Shown here piece by piece: positions 46,522-59,175 of a DNA stretch of 64,000 bases. The notes below the pieces were generated by a model. It did not search any database. It saw only the letters and a list, made by a program, of their open reading frames with translations, and was not told the origin of the DNA. The translations under genes and the position numbers were made by a program. This stretch comes from Agapetus fuscipes (lineage: Eukaryota; Arthropoda; Insecta; Trichoptera; Glossosomatidae): contig OX637353.1 in NCBI GenBank assembly GCA_951799405.1, positions 6,262,001 through 6,326,000 of the forward strand, in the 5' to 3' direction. Position 1 is the first letter of the stretch, and every line of letters starts with the position of its first letter.

Positions 46522-49500
46522 GGGGAAAAAATGACATGCCAAGAGTCGGTCTCTGGGTAATGTGATGAGGAACTAGAGAGAATCTCGAAAAATATTATTT
46601 AGTTGATCTGAAAACTGATCGGTCTCACGATAGATCCATTCACTCATCTTTTGAAGCGCCCTTGGAGAGATAATATCACAAAACGTCGACGATAACAAAG
46701 AAATCAACTGATTCATCCTCACGCGTAAGGATAGAGGCAATCCTGATTGTCTCACTGGGTACAGTTCTTCTGCTTACCCCCTTCGCCTTCAAGTGGATTT
46801 TCGAACTCAGTAAAGAGTAAAAAAATGTTTAAAAATAGTTAAAACTCCTTTGAAAGTATGGTGAACGAGTTTCTCCTAGCTTCTTAATGGCTGTGAGGGT
46901 GCGGCTGTGTTTTTATGGGGACAACTTGTTTAGCACCAAGAAGAAAGATTTTAGATTATCAAAAGCTTCTCAAGATTTTCTGGAAGTCTATTTGCGATTT
47001 GAACAAAGGAATTAAAGGGTTCGGGAATAACAAAATAACCCACGTGTCATTTTCGTCACAAAACCTACACATTTTTCACGCCATCTCAAATGTATGTGAC
47101 TTCTGAATTTAAACTGCTTTCAAAATTCAAGAATTCTGTACTATACACCTCAATTGAAAACTCTTTTAATACATTAAAGACTATATTAATACAGAAAATG
47201 TGTCTATTTGTATTCTGGCAGGCAAGGTTTGTAGGCTTTGCACCTGCCAGGGTTGAACATTTCTTTAGTCCCTAGTTTAAAGAAACGACACAATTATTTT
47301 CTTTTGTCGCTAAATATGTGTCAAGTCCTTTCTTAGCTAAGAACATTAGCTTTGGATTAGGCCGTAAGCCCGGAAAAGGCTTTTCCTTGTTTTTATGTGA
47401 GCGAGAGGAAAAAATACAACGCAATGGTTGCTGATTTTTTAGGGTTAAATGTATTATTATGTGTTGTTTTAGTGAAGACAAAAGTTTTCTCAGTATAAAA
47501 CTCTCTGACAGTTTTTTTTCAAAGATTTAAATAAAAGGAGTTGCCTTCGGGATTTTAACAAACACCCATAATATTAAATTAATGTACAAACTGATCTTAT
47601 TTTTCAAATAATATAACTTATGATCTGTTTAGTCCTGTGATACAAAGAAGATAAAATAGCAAAGGATTTTTTTGCATTTGATTAAACACCAGTATTGTTT
47701 GTAAGGTTTATGTACACTTGAAATTATAAATATAAAAGAAAATCCAATGAAAAATTCCTAGAAAAAAATATCACGGGGCTCGATTTGTTGTGATAGTCTG
47801 GAACGTTCTGCGCCATTGCCCACGTGTCCATCGCATTTTATCACGTGTCGACCTCACGACCATTTGCACGTGCCGAGAATTAAAACTATGGAGAATGAAC
47901 GATTACTCAAAGTATTTCCTGATAGCCCGTTAGAAAGCTCAGAGATCTATTATTATTTTAAATACTTTAGATTCCTAATATACAATTTTTTATTTCATAC
48001 ACCTTTAAAAGTAAATTATAAATTGTAGCTTTGTGGTTGATGTTACAACATTTAAATTAATAAAACCGATCAAAAATTGGCAGCAGAAAAAATACTTGAT
48101 GAAGCTGAAATTTGAAAAGAATTTCCAGCAACTACTCAAATAAACTCAATCATAAGTAATATGCGAGTATTATGGCGAAACAGATAATTGTAGCTCTTAG
48201 ATGAAAGTTTATGGAATACACTACAAAACGTTTGAAGACCTTGACGAACAGATAGCTTTTGTTAGTTCATCTAAATTAATTTGAGGAAGTGCCAATACTG
48301 AGAGTATTTATCTAATATTTACTAAAAAAACAACGCCCTACGTTATTCATCAAGTAGATAATTTTTAGTTTATGATGTTCACAAAAACTGTAACAAATAT
48401 TATTTTTCCGTTTTATATAAGCCGAATTGTAAAACGTACAATCACAGTGCATGAAATAAAATTTCATCATAAAATTGTTAATAAAGTGTTGTTTGTAAAT
48501 TGTGCGCCCCCCCTAATATAATAAAGTTTAAAATTGGACTTAAAAATGGCGGGACCGTAATGCGGCGCCCGCAATAATGTAAATGGGAACTAATATTACA
48601 AATAAGAAAATTGAAACGCCGGGGATGTAAATTCTTTTTCACTTTGGAAAATTATTTTTCCTTTACAAAACAAATCCTCACTGGCCGGTCTTTGTTTCAG
48701 CGGGAAAAGAAGAAGCGACGAGATGCAACACTGCGCCGCTTTCTTTATATTCTTAAATAATCCTTCCAGTCAGAAATACGTAGATTAAAGAAAACCTCAG
48801 ATTAAGAAGCTGTTAAGCATTTAGTAGACAATCAATTAAAAATACATACATTTTTGAAACAGATTAATGGAATAAAAGAGTGACTCATTAATTCTCTGTG
48901 ATTATTAGCAAAATATGCCTCAGTTTTATTACTATGTGCATTGTACGTACCTTGGAAAGTTATTCCAAAAGTACAAAATTCTTAGAAAAAATGTAAATAA
49001 TAAAAAAGTCCACTCAATTTGTCATCAATATAAAGAAATAAACTTTTTAATGTTTAGAAAATTAATGTTATTTAGCAGTATCGCCACTCGAATGCTACTA
49101 ATAAAAACTGAAACTAAACGGTTACCTTTTGAACTTTTGATGGAAAATATCAGGTGCAAATTCCAACACAATAGTGGGGCAAGAACAAATTGGTTCAAAT
49201 TTTCTTTTGCTTATTTCATAAAACAGCCAAAGAGGATTTCCAAGTTTTGGTTAATCACCCAAATGAAATTAAGTACAAAACGATTCTCAAAAACAAAAGA
49301 AACAATATACAAAAATGTAACTCAAATAACTTAGTTTTCTATCGGTTATAAGCTAATTTTGAATCAATGTGATTAAATGATTAAACGTCATTTATAGATG
49401 GCTCAGTTATTCGAGCGTTTCCAGCCCGTGTGGTTGACTGTACCGCCATTATCAATGTGGGCATAAATTCAGGTCGTATTTCATACGTGCGCAATATTGC

Positions 49501-49590
49501 GACGTCCGCCAAAACGCTTCTTTTTTCTTCCCTCGCCTTCTCTCCCCACTTTTTAATAACGCGCGCTTATCTCGGACCCCAAGTACACAG
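46522..49590. other. No gene recognised
   Basis: AT-rich sequence. Plus-strand open frame 48915-49334 (139 codons) is lysine- and phenylalanine-rich, with no domain and no codon pattern that suggests a gene. A GC-richer patch with GGCGGGACCGTAATGCGGCG lies at 48547-48570. Confidence 0.4.
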
Positions 49591-49718
49591 CTTTACGTGT
49601 AAACTCAACCCTAGCGTTTTTCATTGTATTAAAACTACAAATCTCACAAGAGAACCCCACTAAGATTGTATATTTATGTTCGTATACGGTATGAGTGCGT
49701 TTAAACGTAGAGTTTTAT
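49591..49718. mobile_element. Diverged copy of the 16-bp-TIR MITE
   Basis: It begins TGTAAACTCAACCCTAGCGT and ends GTTTAAACGTAGAGTTTTAT. The middle keeps only scattered similarity to 42862-42978. Confidence 0.4.
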
Positions 49719-49828
49719 ACTTGAGGAGCAGGAGTGCACGGCCGCAGCTTTTCCACTAAACAATATAAAATGTTTCTTAAATAATTCCTCGGCAGAGAAT
49801 CCTTTGGTTCTGTGGAGAAATATTATCC

Positions 49829-51082
49829 GGCTTGCACATAATGAGCGCAGCTGGGAGGGCTCGTGTTCCCATACAACACTCTGCCGGCTTGCACATAATG
49901 AGCGCAGCTGGGAGGGCTCGTGTTCCCATACAACACTCTGCCGGCTTGCACATAATGAGCGCAGCTGGGAGGGCTCGTGTTCCCATACAACACTCTACCG
50001 GCTTGCACATAATGAGCGCAGCTGGGAGGGCTCGTGTTCCCATACAACACTCTGCCGGCTTGCACATAATGAGCGCAGCTGGGAGGGCTCGTGTTCCCAT
50101 ACAACACTCTGCCGGCTTGCACATAATGAGCGCAGCTGGGAGGGCTCGTGTTCCCATACAACACTCTGCCGGCTTGCACATAATGAGCGCAGCTGGGAGG
50201 GCTCGTGTTCCCATACAACACTCTGCCGGCTTGCACATAATGAGCGCAGCTGGGAGGGCATGTGTTCCCATACAACACTCTGCCGGCTTGCACATAATGA
50301 GCGCAGCTGGGAGGGCTCGTGTTCCCATACAACACTCTGCCGGCTTGCACATAATGAGCGCAACTGGGAGGGCTCGTGTTCCCATACAACACTCTGCCGG
50401 CTTGCACATAATGAGCGCAGCTGGGAGGGCTCGTGTTCCCATACAACACTCTGCCGGCTTGCACATAATGAGCGCAGCTGGGAGGGCTCGTGTTCCCATA
50501 CAACACTCTGCCGGCTTGCACATAATGAGCGCAGCTGGGAGGGCTCGTGTTCCCATACAACACTCTGCCGGCTTGCACATAATGAGCGCAGCTGGGAGGG
50601 CTCGTGTTCCCATACAACACTCTGCCGGCTTGCATATAATGAGCGCAGCTGGGAGGGCTCGTGTTCCCATACAACACTCTGCCGGCTTGCACATAATGAG
50701 CGCAGCTGGGAGGGCTCGTGTTCCCATACAACACTCTGCCGGCTTGCACATAATGAGCGCAGCTGGGAGGGCTCGTGTTCCCATACAACACTCTGCCGGC
50801 TTGCACATAATGAGCGCAGCTGGGAGGGCTCGTGTTCCCATACAACACTCTGCCGGCTTGCACATAATGAGCGCAGCTGGGAGGGCTCGTGTTCCCATAC
50901 AACACTCTACCGGCTTGCACATAATGAGCGCAGCTGGGAGGGCTCGTGTTCCCATACAACACTCTGCCGGCTTGCACATAATGAGCGCAGCTGGGAGGGC
51001 TCGTGTTCCCATACAACACTCTGCCGGCTTGCACATAATGAGCGCAGCTGGGAGGGCTCGTGTTCCCATACAACACTCTGCC
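49829..51082. repeat. Minisatellite array: 22 units of 57 bp
   Basis: The unit is GGCTTGCACATAATGAGCGC, then AGCTGGGAGGGCTCGTGTTC and CCATACAACACTCTGCC. It repeats exactly every 57 bases for 22 units (1,254 bases). Rare single-base variants occur, such as CTACC for CTGCC in units 3 and 19, ATGTGT in unit 8 and CAACTGG in unit 10. Since 57 is 19 codons, several frames on both strands stay open for over 400 codons. These are a by-product of the repeat, not genes. Confidence 0.96.
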
Positions 51083-51142
51083 GACAACTTCAACAAGAGA
51101 ATGAAATTCTCCTAAGACAACAATACCTATACTCCAAAGAAA

Positions 51143-51399
51143 ACCGGTCTGTAGTGCAGTGGTTAACGTTTCAGACTCATCATCGGACGATTATGTGTTT
51201 GATTCTCAGCAGAGCACAAATATATGATTTAATTTTTAAAATATGCTCGTCGCTGAGTTCAGAAATCCATATGCCTTTTCCAAAAACCAGTCGCCAAAGG
51301 CCTTACAGAAACTGGGTCTAACTTGAGATTTAGAGCTTCTAATTTCGATGATTAAGGTCACAGACGGCGCTCACCTAATAAACCATCCTTTTATTTGTT
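51143..51399 (+). mobile_element. SINE-A copy, diverged
   Basis: The head keeps GTAGTGCAGTGGTTAACG and a weakened B box. The body has ATATGCTCGTCGCTGAGTTC and GGCGCTCACCTAATAAACCA, and a TTTA-rich tail. It lies about 60 bases after the 57-bp array. Confidence 0.78.
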
Positions 51400-52930
51400 T
51401 ATTTATTTAAAAAGTAAATTAATGATCAATCTGGTTTTACAGTATTTTTCAGATCCATTTACATGATTTCATTAAGTGAGCATATTTAATAACCACAAAC
51501 GACAGAAACGAAGGACATTATTGAAATGTCTTTGGTTAGGTTGCGTTTAGATAGACATCGATTTGAGTGCAAAAAAGCGAAATGAAGCTGCATTTATATT
51601 GCAACTTATTACAAACTTATTTTATAAAAGAAAAGTAGATTTACCTACTTGAATATGATTTTGAAATTATCAAGATTTATGAGTTTAAAAAACGTATGGT
51701 ATAGTGAGCTTTTAGTTTAAGATAACCCTTAACTTTAAATTAAATTCATGTATTAAAAATATGTGTACAAAATTATCTTTGTTATCGCGTTGTGAAATTA
51801 TTAAAAGAGAAATTTTATATTCTCACGTAGTAAATCTTTACAGGTTATCTTTTCAAATCTTGCTTCATAGTATTATTAAATAATAAACTGAAAATCGACT
51901 GAGTAAATTATTTTTTAATCCGAGTCCGCCCTGGCGCCCCATGAGAGCTCATGGGAACAAATTGTTTTATGAAATTGAGAGGGAAAAGTCTCCCCTTCAC
52001 CCCTGTACAATATCATGCTTTTACGGCGCGAATCTGTTTTTATAGATAAAGATATCTTGTTTCTAATATTTCGATGCATAGAACGTAAGTGCATGTAAAA
52101 TACTATGAATATTTTTAATATACATACAATAAATCTATATTACAAAAAAAAAACTTCTTTTACTAGAGCTCCCATAAAACTCTATTCATGGAAAAAAGCA
52201 TCAGTTTTTTTGGTTCGGTTAATTATAAAAAAAAGTATAAATACACTTATTTCGACATATTGCCACGTTTTTTTTTCGTTTATCTGTTATCAAAGTGTCT
52301 TTTATGAAACCTTAAAAAGTTAATTAATCGAGTAGGGGTATTAAGTGAACAAAATAAATACCGGAAAATAAAGAGAAATGAAATTGAAAGTCTTTTTTTG
52401 ACTTCATAACGTTATTGTAACTTTGTCAAATATATTGCACTATAGGTACTACTTCACAAGTACGTGGATAAATAAAAAACGAAAAGAAAATATTCATATT
52501 CTGTTTACAAAACGATTTATAAATGCACCTACTTGCAAACTCTAAGAAGCCATATCCTAAATGAAATATCAGGCGAGTTGGAAAGTAGGAGGTAGGTATT
52601 GCAACAGGAAACGGTGAGACGGTGCAAGTAAGCAACGAGATAAAAGCAAGAAAAACAGCAAGTAGCGAGTGGAAGAAAGGGAGAAACAAAAGGAAGGAAT
52701 CTTGGGAAGTTGTGCAGTGACAGTGGAGGCTGGTTGCTAGGGAAAACAGTCACAGGTGGTTTCAACACTGAACCAAACTTATCCGGAAAAAAAGAGAACT
52801 GTATTATTGTCTCTTGTACTGAGGGAAATTATGAGATGGGATAATATCAATAAAAGTGGATGTAGTAAGTAGGTAGGTGTATTTATAAATGTATGATTGT
52901 AGGAATAAAAACCTTCATATAAAAAGAATG
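51400..52930. other. No gene recognised
   Basis: AT-rich sequence. Minus-strand frames at 52426-52768 overlap each other, are phenylalanine- and leucine-rich, and show no known motif. Confidence 0.4.
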
Positions 52931-52932
52931 TA

Positions 52933-53192
52933 TTCCTTAACTTATAGGTTGCCAACCTAAGCTTGGTATAAAACTGACCACCCATACATTACAAATTGTT
53001 CACTTTACCGATGTCACCTCTGTTTCAGGGAAGGCTGGCAAAAGTTGCAGGACTTTATGGTCATTTGGGTTGAGATTTTATTTTACAAGTACACATCCTG
53101 CATTTGTAAGCGCAAACTTACACGTGTCTGTTTGTAGCCATGCATTTAATATGAATTTTAAATGCAAACATATCTTTGCAACTTGTATTATA
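52933..53192 (+). repeat. Rep-250 short repeat, copy 10
   Basis: It starts TTCCTTAACTTATAGGTTG, has TTTCAGGGAAGGCTGGCAAA in the middle and ends ATATCTTTGCAACTTGTATT. A ~15-base insertion (CCAACCTAAGCTTGG) sits near its start. Confidence 0.75.
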
Positions 53193-56100
53193 TAATTATA
53201 AAAGGCAAATCTTTAGTATCTTACAATGATTTAATTAATTATAAAACTTAGTAATTAATGTCTTGGTGCCCGTTAAAACCGCTTAAGTCTAGACATGACT
53301 CGAAGATTAGTAGATCTTTGAATAAAAAATATCGTAATTTGCCTCTTTTCGTTTATCTTAATAATACCGCATTTGTATTCTATATAATTGTAGTAAAAAG
53401 TGAAAGCATTAAAGCTTATCAGATAAGAACATAGTTAATTTTTTCAAAAATCTGGAACCTGATTTGATAGCATATGAGTATGTATTTGAAAGGCTTTTCC
53501 AAGGCGCTAGAAGCTTGCATATTATATCCGCATGAATCGTATTTCTTCGTATGACTGTCGTTTTTACGTCAGCATGTATTAGGATGTCCCAGGCGACCAG
53601 CCGCAAATATGGTCGCAGGAAATCTCATGCAAATCCCCACATGCAGTATCGGCTACACACAACGCAATATGATATGCTGTGTGATCAATACATCTCATAT
53701 GAATGCACGTGTGTCTGCCTTATAAAATCATGGCTAAAGAGACGGAATAAATCTGCTTAAAGTCGGCCATGTGAAAGCAAAACAATACAATCGAATAAGA
53801 TTTTTATTACGTAATTCATATTGTAGACTTTACATTGAAACTCTATGTATGCATCATAAACATCTAAACATAAGGATGTGTCATGTTTATTTTAAACATG
53901 AAAGTTTAAAATGCTCAAAGTTGGCAATAATTATTGCCAATTGCCAAGATTATAATCATCGATTCATAAGTCTTAGACTCTAGACTCTAAATTTAGGCAA
54001 TCGGTTACCTTCCTACCGTCAATACGTCCAACAAAAATCGATAGAAAGTGCCAAGTTAGTCATTTTCTAAATGTGCCAAATATCCATAACAAATATCGTT
54101 GCCATGGCCATTTCATAGGTTTCTATGGTGATATGTTAATAGATTGAAGATGGAGTAGAGACACGTTGCCTAGATAGTAAATGATAAAAACATTTTAAGT
54201 GCTGTGAGCGAGACAGCACTATCAACAATGTTTGGTGTCAAAGATCGGTGCATTATGTCGTTACGAACTAAATCACATTCATGGCCACTCCATATAATTA
54301 CTACCCCCATTTTGGCGCCCTTGAGATGGTCCTGGACCATTAAATGGCGCAACAGGAAAGAAATCATCCATCATCATCATCATGGTATAATGATAAATAT
54401 TGCAAAAATTATTTATTGAAATCAGGAATATGAGTAAAAACCACCTAAAGGTAAAATAAAAAACAAAACAAAAAAATAGAATAATTTCTACAATACGTCG
54501 TCAAATATCCACAAAAAAAAAATAATAATTTGTAAACAAAGTTTCTTGGTAGATATTCGTTACATATCTTGATAATCTAAAATTTGTGCAATATTTCAAT
54601 ATTGCACAAAAATAATGTTTTAAATATTACTTTTCTCTAGGGGAATATTCCTACATGGGCAGTTATGGATACATAACATATTTAATCATGTTAGGACTTG
54701 AAAAACTTAAACAATATTGCAAAACTATGAAAGAATATAATTTAAATACTAAAAATAATACTAAAAAGACAGGTAAACTGCGATTGTTTCGTCGCGGAAA
54801 TTCACCAGGGCGTCATGAGGGGGTAAGACAGAAAGAAAGAGAAAGAGAGTGAACTCTTTATGTAAATGCCTTTTGTCGCGAGCGAGTGAGTAAACATGTA
54901 CCGCCCTACTCTACCTCAAGTTAAATACTTTACCAAAGCGTTTCACAAAAAAATGTATGGAAACTAAAACGCTCACTATAAGCAGTGTTTTAGTTGTAAT
55001 AAATCTATGTTTGAGTTTGAACGTAAAGTTTTATACTTGTAGTGCTGGTGTCTAAAGAGTAAAGACCCGCTTTCTTCCTCTGTACTCCTGATACTCGCAT
55101 CTCTTAGGACACCTGTATGCTTATTTACACAGAGCTTATCTTTTATTTCTGCCACCTTATTTTAAGCGCGGAAGGGATATTTTTTAGATCGGGATTCCTC
55201 GCTCTCGGGATTTTTACTCTGTGGGATTTTTTTCCCGTTCAGTATTTTTCTCTCAGTCTGAAGGAATTTTTCTTGCCTTTGCTTATTGCGGCAGTGTAGG
55301 TACCAACTATTATATGAAATACATTTTCTATTCCGACAAAATAAATAATTTATCTAAAATCGAAATGCCTTTTGCGTTTATAAGGAAAAATTAATAAATT
55401 AATGCTGCAAAACTATTTTTGCATCTTTGATACAACTTTCTACACGTGTAAAATTTAAAAATTACACTTTAAATCTATAACTTAAAAAAAGTTGATGTAT
55501 TTTATAAATATGCATTATAAAGAAAAACACTGATAATTTTTTTTTTTTTAAAAAGTACTAACGAATTTCCGTCTGATCAAAAATTATGACAATTATTTAA
55601 AGTATTTTAGTCGATATTCCAAAAAAAATAGAGGCAGAATTTAACACATCGACATGTTGTTAATAATAATATTTTTTATCTAAGTCATGTGTCCCATATA
55701 GGTATCCTATTTACATTGTTGGGAAAGTCTTTAGAAGTGAGTTTTGGATTTAAAAATGGTTTTGTACATGTATTTTATTAGTTTCGATATCGCATTTTAT
55801 ATGTTTTTACACCGATATTTTTTTCCTTGCTGAGTTCGTATTTAATAGTTTCTACGGTAGTTTTGAGAAATTACTCCATTAGCGGCGCTTGGAAGTGAAT
55901 TTAATATCGTAGACGAGTCTGTAACGGGAACATAATACGCCATTCTAAACCAATCTGTCCACAGGGGGAGCTCGGGTACAGAGAATAAGAGACGCTGACT
56001 GCAACAAATAACCATCTTTATATTAAAGTATAATTGAAATGCTTTAAATGACTTATATTTTGTCTGTCAGGAAGGCAGGTATTTTAATTTTGAAAATTCG

Positions 56101-57526
56101 GAAGCCTTTATGGCAGTTGGAACAGTAGTTTCAAATTTGTTTAAGAAGAGGTGATAAGAGTCCTCACTTACAAAAAATTACAAAATATGAGATTGTATTT
56201 CCCTAGCAAACTCAGCACGGCGAAGCAATATTTATTTAGTTCTTGCCATATAAAACTAAATAAATAATTTTAGATCTTCGTTTCTTGATTATTGAAATAT
56301 GTAGTCAATATAATTAAAAATCAATGTTTATTGTAATTTCAAATCAGATATTGAAAAAAACATACTTTTGAGTTTTTCACATGTTTTTAAAATTCATGAT
56401 ATGTATTCTTAGAAAAAATCGAAGCATTCTACCTTTTAAATTTAATAATTTATTATTTACGCAGTACCTCCAAGAATAACCGAGATTTTCTGTGAAAAAA
56501 AATACTACGTTAGAAGTCTACGCCTACGTCAGTTACCAAAATTTAATCTAGATGAGATATAACGATTTTCGTAATATTCCTTCAAAGCCAATTTTCGTAG
56601 CACGTATATTATGGTACAAGTTTATCTCTGCCTTCCCATTGAATTCGTCTCAATACCCGCAAGAGTTGAAGTGGGCGAGGTGGTATAAATTCCCAGTAAA
56701 GCGTCGGTAAAGGCTTACGTAAGGCATCCTCATGCATTGAACTGCGGGCTTTGTGCAGTCCCGCTACGACTCCGCGTCCCTCTACGGTTCTGCGGGGCTA
56801 CGGCGTAGCGCGAGCCCGCAAAGCCTCTTGCTCTACTCACCGTGCACTGTGCGCTTCTACGGTCTACACTGAACATCCCTACGCCTTCCTTACAGCTACG
56901 CCGTCGCGGATCAACAGACAGTGGACTTATAATAAGACGCAATGCTATTCTTTCTAATAAATACTTACAGCTTGTCATTGGTGAAGTACTCAAGGGCAAA
57001 ACAAGAGCTGGTTGTAACAATGTTGAAAGATTGGAACAAGAATATACCGGTGAATTAGTTGTTACAAAACTGGGAAAGAGCTTGTCAATAAATACGGAGA
57101 AAATTATTTATGTAGAAATTTGGTTTCCCAATAGAACTTTATCGTACTCTGCTATACAATTTTATCTTGTGTAAATAAAATTCAATTAAAAATGGTTAAG
57201 ATGTTTTTGCTACCAACACCAATCTATCCTATATGTTTTTTTAAATCATCATCGGAAAGTAAACAAAATTCATAAAATATTAACCCGTGAAGTGAATGTT
57301 TTAAATTTTAAGGGGTGTATAAAATTTGCAAATAATGTCTTTCAAGTAAGAATAAAGAAATCGAATTAATTAACTCATTGCAACAAAGTACGCAAAATGT
57401 AAATTGTAACGGTTTTCAATTTATATATTGTATCAAAATTGTAGTGCGTCTTGTAGTAAAGGCCAGAGAGTGCATGTTCGGATTTCTGTCATATTCCGCT
57501 GGTAAGATTTCAAGACTTGCGTTTTG
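53193..57526. other. No convincing gene; MITE relic and GC-rich patch
   Basis: A diverged relative of the 16-bp-TIR MITE lies at about 54919-55045. A GC-rich segment at 56650-56920 contains overlapping open frames on both strands (56730-57174) without a known domain. The rest is AT-rich. Confidence 0.4.
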
Positions 57527-57678
57527 TGGTGGTGTAGGTGTGTAAGAGTGTGAGTGTGTAGGTGTGTAGGTGTGTAGGTGGGTGAGTGTGAGTGTGTAGG
57601 TGTGTAGGTGTGTAGGTGTGTAAGAGTGTGAGTGTGTAGGTGTGTAGGTGTGTAGGTGGGTGAGTGTGAGTGTGTAGG
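57527..57678. repeat. GTGTAG-type minisatellite
   Basis: Runs of GTGTAGGTGTGTAGG alternate with GTGAGTGTGAGTGTG. A 68-70 base higher-order pattern appears twice (TGTAAGAGTGTGAGTGTG recurs). The G-rich strand is the plus strand. It is not the insect telomere repeat TTAGG. Confidence 0.9.
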
Positions 57679-58935
57679 GCGAAGAGCTCGACTTTAATAT
57701 ATCCGATAAATGGAAATCCTATATTATAATTCATGCTCGCTTCCCTTTTTCATTTTTGCACGAGGAATCCCTTAAAAGATTTAAAAAGGAAGTTCAGATA
57801 TTTTTTGCACTGAGATTAGTGTACAACCCCATGCTGTGTAAGAAAAATTCTTGAAATTTATGTCTTCTTATATTTATAAAAAAATATAATTATAAAGATG
57901 TTCACGAACTTTTATTTCATTAGGATATGATTAAAAAAATATGTGTAATTTTGTACTTATCTTAATCTTCTTTTCTTTTTCATAAAACATGCGTCTTGTT
58001 CACTTTTATTCTATGATTTGTTCTCTTATTAACAATATTGAACTTTAAAATAACGATAACGTATTTTCGATTATTTTGATATATTGGGATTCCGTAGCAA
58101 AACTGAACAAAAAAACACATCTCATAAATTGTAATTTTGTGTAGCAATATCTTTGAAAGAAACTTTAATTGTTTTAACAAATTAAAATAATTCAAACAGT
58201 ATTAAAGTGCAAAAACTTTTTTTTTTTTCTTTTTTGCGTACTTTGTCAGGTGCCGCTAAAATTGACGATATGTCTGAATAAACATATGAATATAAAAATA
58301 TGGACATGAATAAAGTATTTCAAAATCTCGTTTTTTTATCCACGTTATGATATTTCACAATAAGACAGGAAATCTATCATTACTCATATTTTCGGGTTCA
58401 AAAAGCGAATATATTTATTTTCTTAGATTTACCAGAAAAATGGTCCACCATACATTAGGTACCCTCAGTTTCCCTCACCGGATGCTTGTTTTGCGGAGTG
58501 ACCCTTACGGGTAAGCGGGCGATATGACGTCATCATACGCTGAATAAATTTGGATCACATTTCCAGGAGTCGACTTCCTTATTCTAGATTTCACACATAT
58601 ACCATAAAACTTGCGCAGTTTCTAGTTGATTTTTCGTAAAATAGTTGACGTATGATTAAAGTTTCAGGTATTTATTTATAACATGTCAAATAAACCATGT
58701 TGAATAAATAAAAAATTATATGTACTGGGTATTGACGAAAACATTAATTTAATAAAATTTCTAATAAATAAGTATAAACGTAACCGAAGCAGTTAAATTT
58801 GATTTCCAATAAAAAAACTATTACTAAACTATTAATAACTATTAATAAACTAAACTAAACTATTACTTTCTTTCTATAAGATGTTTAAGGCAGTTGAAAG
58901 GTTTGGCAATAGCCAATTGATTAATGTGTAGATAT
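57679..58935. other. No gene recognised
   Basis: AT-rich sequence with stops in all frames. A small GC-richer spot is at 58480-58530. Confidence 0.4.
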
Positions 58936-58937
58936 AA

Positions 58938-59175
58938 TCTTTAATCTAAGTTGAAAAGATGCGTTTAAATGTAAGGCTCGTATATGATGCATGCCCACAA
59001 GCAGGCACATGCGCTTACACATGCTGCATGTGTACATACAAAATAAACCAAACCTCACATGAACATAAACTTTGTAACTCCTTCCTCCTACCTCTGAAAC
59101 TAGGGTGGCATTGGCATAATTGAATCAAGTTTTTACAGCTTGAGGGGTCAGCCTCATACCAACCAATTAGTCAAG
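58938..59175 (-). repeat. Rep-250 short repeat, copy 11
   Basis: On the minus strand it starts CTTGACTAATTGGTTGGTAT and ends with the TTAGATTAAAGA-type tail. The central region is moderately diverged. Confidence 0.78.

Noticed and set aside
49777..51321. Five long open frames (up to 505 codons) on both strands
   Set aside because: All are translations of the same stop-free 57-bp tandem unit; variation shows no coding bias.
52426..52768. Overlapping minus-strand frames rich in Phe, Leu and Pro
   Set aside because: They are antisense to purine-rich DNA, with no conserved motif or start context.
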